Assembly: GCA_937970115.1 (NCBI GenBank)
Contig: CALBVO010000061.1
Span: 1-17,815, forward strand
Reading direction: 5' to 3'
From: Minisyncoccota bacterium
GTDB lineage: Bacteria > Patescibacteriota > Minisyncoccia > Phycocordibacterales > UBA1006
DNA: 17,815 bases
Part shown: positions 6,663-12,452 of the stretch, piece after piece
Layout of the letters: every line of letters begins with the position of its first letter
Numbering within the stretch: position 1 is the first letter of the stretch
Translations under genes and position numbers: made by a program
The notes under the pieces: model-generated
The model's input: the letters and a program-made list of their open reading frames with translations, nothing else
The model's database searches: none
What the model was told of the DNA's origin: nothing

Positions 6663-6967
6663 AAATATTAGATAAACAAGACTCTGGAGAAGTCACCTAT
6701 ATATCTTAGGTAAAAGTAGAAATACTGGTAGCGTAGGTTCGACCCCTTCTTCTTGGAAAATTTTCTAAGTACCTTATTTATGTAGACCTTTCTGTAACGC
6801 TAGGATCAAATATTTTCAAGACTGGATTATATGGTAACAGTATAAATCTATGAAAATAAAGATATAAGTGGGAGATAAGCAATTATCAAAAGTGAAATAC
6901 CACTTTTATAAGTCAAAAGAATATTTTAAATCTATATTTTAAACCTTTCGTAAGAAAGGTTTTTTTA
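6663..6967 (+). ncRNA. Candidate structured RNA 1 (about 300 nt)
   Basis: This stretch has no convincing open frame but runs from a TTGACA/TATTCT promoter to a strong terminator. Internal pairings include ACCTA/TAGGT (about 6696-6712), TAGCGT (6729-6734) with ACGCTA (6797-6802) extended by AGGT/ACCT, GATAA-GCAA-TTATC (6874-6887, a GNRA tetraloop), and AAAAGTG (6888-6894) with CACTTTT (6901-6907). The length is near that of RNase P RNA or tmRNA. However, I do not find the RNase P AGGAAAGTCC core, a tmRNA tag ending in Ala-Ala, or a tRNA-like acceptor end. The identity is therefore unknown, and the 5' end is an estimate. Confidence 0.5.
6941..6967 (+). terminator. Strong Rho-independent terminator of RNA 1
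   Basis: AAACCTTTC (6941-6949), a GTAA tetraloop, then GAAAGGTTT (6954-6962), running into a T-tract to 6966. There is no plus-strand protein gene upstream for it to serve, which is the main support for an RNA gene here. Confidence 0.85.
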
Positions 6968-7006
6968 TTGAAAAATTTCTTTATACACCTATGGTTAAAA
7001 TATAAT

Positions 7007-7036
7007 TTGACTTTTTTTATAAAAAAAGTATATTAT
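7007..7036 (+). promoter_or_regulatory. Promoter of candidate RNA gene 2
   Basis: TTGACT (7007-7012) is followed after 16 bases by TATATT (7029-7034), or after 18 bases by TATTAT (7031-7036). The expected start is near 7042. Confidence 0.5.
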
Positions 7037-7041
7037 TTTTA

Positions 7042-7149
7042 TTAATTGAATATGTAATTTAAAAAATAAGTGTCAGAAGTTGAGTTTGAGGGAACAATAT
7101 TACTTCTGTACACTTATTAACCCATCATACTCTTATGTATGATTTTTTT
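7042..7149 (+). ncRNA. Candidate small RNA 2 (about 105 nt)
   Basis: The predicted transcript is a 5' tail, one long hairpin and a terminator. AATAAGTGT-CAGAAGT (7065-7080) pairs with ACTTCTG (7102-7108) and ACACTTATT (7110-7118): 16 base pairs with a single bulged T at 7109 and a 21-base loop (7081-7101, containing GAGTTTGAGGGAAC). The loop is purine-rich and could pair with mRNA or bind protein. It does not carry the signal recognition particle RNA core. The trhO gene downstream has its own -10 box, so this is more likely an independent RNA than its leader. Confidence 0.5.
7124..7149 (+). terminator. Rho-independent terminator of RNA 2
   Basis: ATCATAC (7124-7130), loop TCTTAT, GTATGAT (7137-7143), then a run of Ts to 7149. 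Confidence 0.8.
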
Positions 7150-7172
7150 ATTGAAAAATTTTCTCCTTTGAT

Positions 7173-7178
7173 TAGGAT
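7173..7178 (+). promoter_or_regulatory. -10 box (TAGGAT) of trhO
   Basis: TAGGAT ends exactly 6 bases before the ATG at 7185. The box is weaker than others in the window but keeps the spacing, so a leaderless mRNA is predicted. Confidence 0.5.
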
Positions 7179-7184
7179 AGAGCT

Positions 7185-7964
7185 ATGAAACGAATAGGCA
7201 AAAAACAAATTCCCTATGGACTCACCCGTGCCGAAGCTATCGAGAAATTACATAACGAGAATTTTACACGTAGAACTGTTTCTTTGTATAAATATGTAAT
7301 GATTGAAAATCCTACAGAAATGCGTGAACAGTTATTCCTGATGTGGGAGAAATTAGACTGTCTGGGGCGAATCTATATTGCCCACGAAGGTGTCAACGCC
7401 CAAATGTCCGTTCCTGACAATCATTGGAATCAATTTGTATCAGAGCTCTATGCAATTCCTGAATTTACTGACGTCCCATTGAAAATTGGGGTTCATCACA
7501 ATATCTCGTTCTATAAATTACAGGTCAAAATCCGTAAACAGATTGTTGCTGATGGATTAACTATGGACGATTATAATATTGAAAATGTTGGAAAACATCT
7601 AACCGCCCAGGAATGGAATGCAGCCATGGAAGACGATGAAACTATCGTCGTAGATATGCGTAACCATTATGAATCAGAAATTGGACATTTTGACGGAGCC
7701 ATTACGCCACAGGTAGACACCTTTCGCGAGGAACTCCCGCGGGTCGCACAGGAACTAGCAGATAACAAGGATAAAAAATTGTTGTTGTATTGTACTGGTG
7801 GTATTCGTTGCGAAAAGGCATCAGCTTATTTGAAAAATGCTGGGTTTACCGATGTAAATCAACTGCATGGAGGAATCATCGATTATAAACATCAGATAGA
7901 GCGCGAAGGTTTGGAAAATAAATTCCTCGGATCAAATTATGTTTTTGACCAACGTGATCCCTAA
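7185..7964 (+). CDS. trhO: tRNA uridine-34 hydroxylase TrhO, truncated by an in-frame TAA
   Basis: Rhodanese-family enzyme that makes 5-hydroxyuridine at position 34 of tRNAs (TrhO, formerly YceA). The 259-residue frame holds the N-terminal acylphosphatase-like region (about 35-125, YIAHEGVNAQMSVP) and the rhodanese domain (about 145-245), with catalytic Cys203 and a second Cys209 in LLYCTGGIRCEKAS. LHGGIIDY follows. The frame stops at TAA (7962-7964) just after FLGSNYVFDQRDP. In relatives the protein continues with a Cys-rich tail, and here that tail is present in the same frame right after the TAA. So this is either a recently broken gene, a readthrough gene or a sequencing error. The full frame would be about 360 codons, close to the usual 350. 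Confidence 0.85.
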   Translation: MKRIGKKQIPYGLTRAEAIEKLHNENFTRRTVSLYKYVMIENPTEMREQLFLMWEKLDCLGRIYIAHEGVNAQMSVPDNHWNQFVSELYAIPEFTDVPLKIGVHHNISFYKLQVKIRKQIVADGLTMDDYNIENVGKHLTAQEWNAAMEDDETIVVDMRNHYESEIGHFDGAITPQVDTFREELPRVAQELADNKDKKLLLYCTGGIRCEKASAYLKNAGFTDVNQLHGGIIDYKHQIEREGLENKFLGSNYVFDQRDP

Positions 7965-8267
7965 AACATTGGAAACGAGATTATTTCACATTGCCATCAA
8001 TGTAATGAAACCTGTGATCGTCATGTGAATTGTATGAATGAATTATGCAATCTATTATTTCTGCAATGTGATAGTTGCGAAAACAACATGGACCGAACCT
8101 GTTCAAAAAAATGTCAGCGTATCGCAACTATGGATACAGAAAAACGACAATCCTATTATAAGAAACATAAAGACACTAGAACTGCAGGGTTTTCAAAATC
8201 ATTAAAAGCTCGAGAAAAATTTTCAAAAAAATCCCCATGGCAACAATTAAAAAACATCTTCTCGTAG
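7965..8267 (+). pseudogene. C-terminal Cys-rich tail of TrhO, in frame after TAA
   Basis: Translation continues in the trhO frame with NIGNEIISHCHQCNETC, then CMNELCNLLFLQCDSC and later Cys residues. This is the characteristic TrhO tail that follows the rhodanese domain. It keeps all its Cys/His residues and has no further stop until TAG at 8265-8267. An ATG at 8025 could start a short separate product, but it would lose the first HCHQC pair and has no -10 box 6 bases upstream. I read it as the lost half of trhO rather than an independent gene. Confidence 0.75.
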
Positions 8268-8281
8268 AAGATGTTTTTTTT
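8251..8281 (+). terminator. Strong terminator at the end of trhO
   Basis: AAAACATCTTCT (8251-8262), loop CGT, AGAAGATGTTTT (8266-8277), then more Ts to 8281. The TAG stop of the trhO tail overlaps the loop and the right arm. The intact terminator is a sign that the whole 7185-8267 unit was one gene until recently. Confidence 0.88.
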
Positions 8282-8289
8282 GTAAAAGG

Positions 8290-8321
8290 AAAACCCTAAC
8301 ACATAACTTGCTAGGGGTTTT
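8290..8321 (-). terminator. Probable terminator of the small membrane protein gene
   Basis: On the minus strand AAAACCCCTA pairs with TAGGGTTTT, with one bulged base, and ends in four Ts. It overlaps the stop codon at 8320. The loop is long (13 bases), so it is weaker than its neighbours. Confidence 0.5.
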
Positions 8322-8622
8322 AATACGTGTACATTGGACCAATCCAAGGCAAGGCAGATATCGCTGATTTTTTTGGATTTAAGTTTAATAAATAATATAA
8401 AGGCCATTTCACAAGAAATTCAATAATTATTATGACCAAAGTTTTTATTTGCCAAAAAGCAGTCCATGCTATAACTATAATATTAGATTCATTTTCTAAT
8501 AAAATATATTTTTCCATAAAAAGATATAGACCTATTAGGATAGTGACTCTGTTGCACCAACGTATGACTTTTTTCTCATTTTTACGAGAAAAAGAGAGTA
8601 TAGATAATATTAGTTTTCTCAT
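8320..8622 (-). CDS. Small two-span membrane protein, unknown function
   Basis: A 100-aa protein with a basic N-terminus (MRKLILSILSFSRKNEKKVIRW). Two hydrophobic segments follow (about 25-45 and 50-80), and it ends LPWIGPMYTY. No family is recognised. A TTG 12 codons upstream (8658) would also open the frame, but the ATG at 8622 is preferred. Only a weak -10-like TAAATC lies upstream, at 8 bases. The gene stands alone between the trhO terminator and the epimerase-like gene. Moderate confidence because the region is very AT-rich and the protein is short, but the amino-acid pattern reads as a genuine membrane protein. Confidence 0.55.
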   Translation of the reverse strand: MRKLILSILSFSRKNEKKVIRWCNRVTILIGLYLFMEKYILLENESNIIVIAWTAFWQIKTLVIIIIEFLVKWPLYYLLNLNPKKSAISALPWIGPMYTY

Positions 8623-8713
8623 AAGGAACAGATTTAAATTCTTTAGTAAGAATAACAATTTAATAGAAAAAAACTCTTGATTTTACCTATAAGTTATTTT
8701 TTAATGGGAAATA

Positions 8714-9409
8714 TTATTTTTTTATTAACTCATATAAATGATGAATATTTTCATCTACCATACCAGAACCAAAAACTCCTGAACCAGAAACAAAACGGGT
8801 TGCGCCAGCATCATATAAATCCTCAATAGTATCAATTGACACACCTCCATCAACAGTAATAACTAGATCAGGATATTTTTTTCGAAGATGTTTAATTATA
8901 GACAACGATTCTTCTTCAAAAGGTTCACCCATATATCCAATATGTGAAATTCCCATAACTTGAATGAAATCAAATGTTTTTTCATCAATATGTTTTTCGA
9001 TCTCTGCGATATCATCATGAATAGTCACCGCGCAACCTATATGTGTGAAATTACGAACCACATGATCAATATCACGTATTTTATCCCAGTCATGAATTGA
9101 TTTATAGTGGAAAATCACACGAGATGCGCCTAAAGATAACCATGTATCAAGATTTTCTTCTGGTCGTTCACACATCAAATCAAGCTCGTAGTTCAGGTCT
9201 TCCCAAAATGGTAGTGAGCTGTCTTGTGCCTTAAGTGCAGTCACATCATAATCAGTTGTATAAAAAAAGGGCCAGGTTTTTTCAGGAACATATTTTCCAT
9301 CCATCAGGTCTAATTGAACAGTTGTAACATAATTTCTAACGAGACCAGCAGACTCTTCAATATGTTCAAAACGATCTGGCATAATTGCTGGAATTATTTC
9401 TTTATTCAT
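8714..9409 (-). CDS. Ribulose-phosphate 3-epimerase-like TIM-barrel protein
   Basis: A 231-aa TIM barrel of the RPE family, which interconverts ribulose-5- and xylulose-5-phosphate. The fold markers are clear: LDLMDGKYVP (33-42), ELDLM (76-80), and ITVDGGVSIDTIEDLYDAGATRFVSGSGVFGS (184-215), whose Asp187 is the conserved acid of strand 7. Two classic metal-ligand histidines are changed: HxDxMDG is QLDLMDG (Gln32), and the DVHLM-type motif is ELDLM (Asp78). Asp34 is kept. The enzyme may use altered metal binding or a different substrate. The ATG at 9409 is chosen over one six codons upstream because TATACT (9416-9421) ends 6 bases before it and would overlap the longer frame. Confidence 0.8.
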   Translation of the reverse strand: MNKEIIPAIMPDRFEHIEESAGLVRNYVTTVQLDLMDGKYVPEKTWPFFYTTDYDVTALKAQDSSLPFWEDLNYELDLMCERPEENLDTWLSLGASRVIFHYKSIHDWDKIRDIDHVVRNFTHIGCAVTIHDDIAEIEKHIDEKTFDFIQVMGISHIGYMGEPFEEESLSIIKHLRKKYPDLVITVDGGVSIDTIEDLYDAGATRFVSGSGVFGSGMVDENIHHLYELIKK

Positions 9410-9453
9410 AGTAACAGTATAACCCAAATAACATCATGGTATAGTAGACATAT
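9410..9453. promoter_or_regulatory. Divergent promoters of the epimerase-like and peroxiredoxin genes
   Basis: In 44 bases there are TATACT on the minus strand (9416-9421, 6 bases from ATG 9409) and TATAGT on the plus strand (9440-9445, 8 bases from ATG 9454). The arrangement mirrors the 44-base aldolase/kinase spacer. Both transcripts should be leaderless or carry only one or two extra bases. Confidence 0.65.
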
Positions 9454-9909
9454 ATGAAACATCAATCAGCACCATTTTTTTCACTTCCTGATCAAACAGG
9501 TACCGTTCGATCATTATCTGAATTTAAGGGGCAAAAAATACTCTTGTATTTTTATCCCAAAGACATGACACCAGGGTGCACCACAGAAACTCTTGGGTTC
9601 CAAGATTTAAAATCAGAATTTGAAAAATATAACACTATTATTATAGGTATTTCAAAAGATACTATCGCAAGTCACGTGAAATTCTGTGATAAATATAATT
9701 TAAATATTATTCTTTTATCTGATACAGACGCAACGACGATTAATGATTATGGCGTTTGGAAGGAGAAAAAAATGTTTGGAAAAACTTCTATGGGAATTTC
9801 TCGCGAATCATTTCTTGTTGACGAGAATGGAATGATTGTAAAACACTGGGACAAGGTAAAACCAGCAACACACCCTAATGAAGTTTTAGAACATATTCAA
9901 TCAATATAA
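9454..9909 (+). CDS. Thioredoxin-dependent peroxiredoxin, PrxQ/BCP type
   Basis: Reduces hydrogen peroxide and organic hydroperoxides in the cytoplasm (151 aa). FYPKDMTPGCTTET (33-46) carries the peroxidatic Cys42. The resolving Cys found five residues later in many BCP proteins is absent (TTETLGF). Instead Cys78 in KFCDKYNL sits 36 residues away, the spacing used by the PrxQ subgroup with a long-distance resolving cysteine. LLSDTDATTINDYGVW, the late Arg in GISRESFLVDENG, and the C-terminal HPNEVLEHI are standard. It is divergent from the epimerase-like gene and closed by a terminator at 9908. Confidence 0.92.
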   Translation: MKHQSAPFFSLPDQTGTVRSLSEFKGQKILLYFYPKDMTPGCTTETLGFQDLKSEFEKYNTIIIGISKDTIASHVKFCDKYNLNIILLSDTDATTINDYGVWKEKKMFGKTSMGISRESFLVDENGMIVKHWDKVKPATHPNEVLEHIQSI

Positions 9910-9932
9910 AAAACCTAATAAATAGGTTTTTT
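9908..9932. terminator. Bidirectional terminator between convergent genes
   Basis: AAAAAACCTA, a 5-base loop, then TAGGTTTTTT (to 9932). It has A/T runs on both sides and lies between the stop of the peroxiredoxin gene and the stop of the convergent membrane protein gene. Confidence 0.85.
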
Positions 9933-9935
9933 AAT

Positions 9936-10424
9936 TTAATCTTTTTTAAAATACAATAGCTTACATAGTTTTCTAAAACCACGCCTACGTAAATATTTCA
10001 TGTAGTGTTGTAATCCGGCACCATAGAGAGGATCTTTTCTAACTAAGTATGCAATAATCGATGCTGAACCAGCATACGGAATACCTGCTAATAAAATCTG
10101 TTTTACCGGGATTTCTTTTTTGAGGTACCATTTAACAAAAATAGATTTAAAAATAAAATTTACTGCTGAGAAAATAATAGTTGGTAAGAGATATTTCCAT
10201 GATAGACCTTGCATAATCACCCCGATAATACTTCCCCCAATAATTAGCGAATCCAGGCTAATACCAATAACGCTCCAAATTAATAAAATAATACTTAAAC
10301 GAAAGATATTTTTGTTTCGTTTGTCTTGAAAGCTTTTAAGAATATGATCTTGCTGAGATTCAGTAAAATGCTTATCTTGATCAATAAACTTTTGAAAGCT
10401 TTCATATAATTTCTTATATGTCAT
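9936..10424 (-). CDS. Multi-span membrane protein, unknown function
   Basis: A 162-aa protein with a soluble helical N-terminus (about 1-38, charged). Hydrophobic spans follow at about 40-58, 60-80 and 83-105, with a weaker one at about 108-126 (QILLAGIPYAGSASIIAYLV). The C-terminus is very basic (YLRRRGFRKLCKLLYFKKD), consistent with an inner, cytoplasmic tail. No family is recognised. TATTAT (minus strand, 10432-10437) ends 7 bases before the ATG. It has its own promoter and sits after the rpiB terminator, so it is not in that operon. Confidence 0.7.
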   Translation of the reverse strand: MTYKKLYESFQKFIDQDKHFTESQQDHILKSFQDKRNKNIFRLSIILLIWSVIGISLDSLIIGGSIIGVIMQGLSWKYLLPTIIFSAVNFIFKSIFVKWYLKKEIPVKQILLAGIPYAGSASIIAYLVRKDPLYGAGLQHYMKYLRRRGFRKLCKLLYFKKD

Positions 10425-10461
10425 GAATTCTATAATACACCTATTTTGAAAATATCAATAG

Positions 10462-10481
10462 AAAAACACTTCTCGAAAGTG
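10462..10481 (-). terminator. Short terminator after rpiB
   Basis: On the minus strand CACTT, a 5-base loop and AAGTG are followed by TTTTT. It lies a few bases past the rpiB stop. The stem is short, so strength is moderate. Confidence 0.6.
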
Positions 10482-10487
10482 CTATTG

Positions 10488-10949
10488 TTATTCTTCGAAT
10501 GAAGATAGTTCTATTTTTTCAATACGTCGTATATGACGCTCACCTTCCGAGAATAGGATCTCTAGCCAAAATAATACCGACTCCAGTACTTCTTCGTTAG
10601 ATAAAAATCGTGCACCGATCGATAATACATTTGCATTATTATGCTCTCGAGAGAGTTTAATAATTTCAGGATCAAAATGGTAATAGGTTGTTGCTCGAAC
10701 ATTTGGATATCTGTTGGCAGCTATTGCTTCTCCTTGGCCTGAACCTCCAAAAATAATTGCCCGATCTGTTGGCTCTTCTGAGATTGCCATAGCAGCCAAT
10801 GATATAAAATCTGGGTAATCATCTCCTTCATCATAGATATCAGCTCCATGATCTTGGACAGTATAGCCCAACTCCTCAAGAGCCGATTTTAGAAATTCCT
10901 TCATTTCAAAACCAGCATGATCTGTTGCTAAGTGAATAGTAGTATCCAT
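10488..10949 (-). CDS. rpiB: Ribose-5-phosphate isomerase B, Cys-less type
   Basis: Interconverts ribose-5- and ribulose-5-phosphate in the pentose phosphate pathway (153 aa). DHAG (10-13), DYPDFISLAA (44-53), IIFGGSGQGEAIAANRYPNVRAT (65-87) and REHNNANVLSIGARF fit the RpiB/LacAB family. Where E. coli RpiB has the catalytic Cys in CGTGIG, this protein has GGSGQG, followed by Glu74. That is the pattern of the Mycobacterium tuberculosis enzyme (GGSGNGE), in which a glutamate takes the base role. TATACT (minus strand, 10958-10963) ends 8 bases before the ATG. It supplies pentose phosphates to the transketolase encoded upstream in the window. Confidence 0.92.
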   Translation of the reverse strand: MDTTIHLATDHAGFEMKEFLKSALEELGYTVQDHGADIYDEGDDYPDFISLAAMAISEEPTDRAIIFGGSGQGEAIAANRYPNVRATTYYHFDPEIIKLSREHNNANVLSIGARFLSNEEVLESVLFWLEILFSEGERHIRRIEKIELSSFEE

Positions 10950-10972
10950 ATATCGTTAGTATACCTTAAAAT

Positions 10973-11404
10973 CTAATCTTTGTGACTCTCTATTATGTGG
11001 TTAATTGCATATATGCTTGCATCTTGTACATGTTTAAATCGATCAGCATCTAGTTTAATACCTCCATACCAACGCGTTACACAGATCGCAGTATTAACCA
11101 TATCTTTCTTTTGTAAAATTCGCAGAATAACCTGCCCTGCACCGGTTTCACCTCCATCATTTTTTGATTCATAGACTACACCATCATTTGATATGCGTAC
11201 TGCCCAAGTATGATGTGTTGCCTTGTGGTGATTCTTGATTTTCTTTGTTTGTTTGAGAAATGCCTTGATATCATCCTGACCATGTACGCAGCCTATTGAT
11301 ACTGAATAGACAGATCGACGGTCAGTAATAATTTTTTCAAAATTTTGGAATTTATATGTTGGTTCTCGACCTCCAAGATCTATCGCACGTGTTTTATTAT
11401 TCAT
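10973..11404 (-). CDS. IMPACT/YigZ-family protein (UPF0029)
   Basis: A 143-aa protein matching the N-terminal IMPACT domain. The core runs HHTWAVRI (about 65-72), then NDGGETGAGQVILRIL (about 82-97, equivalent to the DDGEPSGTAGKPIL-type motif), then NTAICVTRWYGGIKLDADRF (about 104-123). It stops after this domain and lacks the C-terminal extension of bacterial YigZ proteins (about 200 aa). The biochemical role in bacteria is not settled; the eukaryotic relative binds GCN1 and affects translation control. The upstream 53-base spacer carries a perfect 32-base palindrome. No clean -10 box is visible apart from AT-rich sequence inside that palindrome, so the palindrome may set its regulation. Confidence 0.85.
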   Translation of the reverse strand: MNNKTRAIDLGGREPTYKFQNFEKIITDRRSVYSVSIGCVHGQDDIKAFLKQTKKIKNHHKATHHTWAVRISNDGVVYESKNDGGETGAGQVILRILQKKDMVNTAICVTRWYGGIKLDADRFKHVQDASIYAINHIIESHKD

Positions 11405-11413
11405 ATGATTTCT

Positions 11414-11445
11414 TTATTCAATTATTCAATTGAATAATTGAATAA
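11414..11445. repeat. Perfect 32-base palindrome upstream of the IMPACT gene
   Basis: The left half is TTATTCAATTATTCAA and the right half is its exact reverse complement, centred on CAATTG (11427-11432). It has internal periodicity: two ATTCAATT-like units per arm. It lies between the stop of the NADAR-DCC gene (11458) and the IMPACT start (11404), 9 bases from the latter on the minus strand. It has no loop and no T-run, so it looks more like a dimer-binding operator than a terminator. Confidence 0.85.
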
Positions 11446-11457
11446 GATGTATATTTG

Positions 11458-12312
11458 TTAATTATCTAAAAACTTATGAATAATATCATCAGTCATTACC
11501 CTGCAGGTATATTTTCGACCAAACCATTGGTAGCGATTTCGAGTAATCCATGTGTATATAGCATCACGAATAAATCTCGGAACAATCCAAAATACATTAA
11601 ATAATGGCCATAATCTCCCCATTGATCGGGTTAAGGAAAAAATAGCTGATGTCTGTGATTTATAATTAACATAATCATCAATTACAATAACTGAATTCAT
11701 TTTTGAAGAATCGATACCATATTCATCTTGAATTTTTTGCCCAAGATCTGATTGCAATGATGCAAAACGAAAAATATCATGTGGATCATTGTTGAGTAAC
11801 AATTGAATGGACCAATCACACAAATTACATTCTCCATCAAACAAAATGACCTTTTTGTTTTCTTTTAAGTATTCATTTAGTAAATGTAATGTCTTGATCT
11901 CATCTCGCACCTGCATTAACATTTCCCCAAAAATATTTTTACCTTTTCCCGTTTTTAAATCTACACCCCAAAAAACGTCATTCCATGTATTCCCTTCTTG
12001 AATGTATTGGTTTCCTGTTTCAAGAATCTTGTTTCTGAGTTCTGGATTTTGAAATTTAATCCTCGTGAGTTCGAGCATAATATTTTCTTTTACGTCTTCC
12101 CAATCTGGATGCAGATCAATCATTTTTCGTTGTTTAGTTTTTACAATACGGGGATTAGACTCGTGCGCACAAAAATTTTTATAGAATTCATCATCGCTTT
12201 TTTCAGAGTGGTAGGCATTTTCTACATTATGAAAAAATCGTCCTTTATATTGAATTTGAACAGGCCAAAAATTAGAAAGCCATCGATATTTTCCAGAAAA
12301 ACCTTTAATCAT
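11458..12312 (-). CDS. NADAR (YbiA-like) domain fused to a DCC thiol oxidoreductase domain
   Basis: A 284-aa two-domain protein. Residues 1-138 are a NADAR/DUF1768 domain: FSGKYRWLSNFWP (5-17), VENAYHSEKS (30-39), MLELTRIKFQNPELRNKILETG (79-100), and NTWNDVFWG (108-116). NADAR proteins act on N-glycosidic bonds of ADP-ribose-like or riboflavin-pathway substrates. Residues from about 154 on are a DCC/DUF393 (YuxK-like) domain with ILFDGECNLC, where Asp159-x-x-Cys162-x-x-Cys165 is the family motif, and FRFASLQS follows. A short linker (about 139-153) joins them in one frame without a stop. The start at 12312 is chosen over 12333 because TATACT (12319-12324) lies exactly 6 bases upstream and would fall inside the longer frame. 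Confidence 0.88.
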   Translation of the reverse strand: MIKGFSGKYRWLSNFWPVQIQYKGRFFHNVENAYHSEKSDDEFYKNFCAHESNPRIVKTKQRKMIDLHPDWEDVKENIMLELTRIKFQNPELRNKILETGNQYIQEGNTWNDVFWGVDLKTGKGKNIFGEMLMQVRDEIKTLHLLNEYLKENKKVILFDGECNLCDWSIQLLLNNDPHDIFRFASLQSDLGQKIQDEYGIDSSKMNSVIVIDDYVNYKSQTSAIFSLTRSMGRLWPLFNVFWIVPRFIRDAIYTWITRNRYQWFGRKYTCRVMTDDIIHKFLDN

Positions 12313-12318
12313 AAAAAC

Positions 12319-12324
12319 AGTATA
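12319..12324 (-). promoter_or_regulatory. -10 box (TATACT) that fixes the NADAR-DCC start
   Basis: TATACT, GTTTTT, then ATG at 12312. The 6-base gap matches the window-wide pattern and argues against the upstream ATG at 12333. Confidence 0.7.
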
Positions 12325-12452
12325 GCAAATCAACTACAAAAAAAACCATTCTAGCATTCGCTGCGCGACATATTTTGATTTATCAAAACAGAAGTACTCT
12401 TGCGGTGAATACTAGGATGATTTTAAAATATTTAAAAAAACCAGTTTGAAGG

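Noticed and set aside
6735..6756. tRNA-like T-arm motif GGTTCGACCCC in RNA 1
   Set aside because: The flanking stem has a mismatch, and no matching acceptor, D or anticodon arms can be formed. It is not a tRNA or a tmRNA 3' end.
12374..12389. TTTTGAT/ATCAAAA palindrome between rsgA and the NADAR-DCC gene
   Set aside because: It is short and AT-only at its arms, has no link to a start or stop signal, and is likely chance in this composition.
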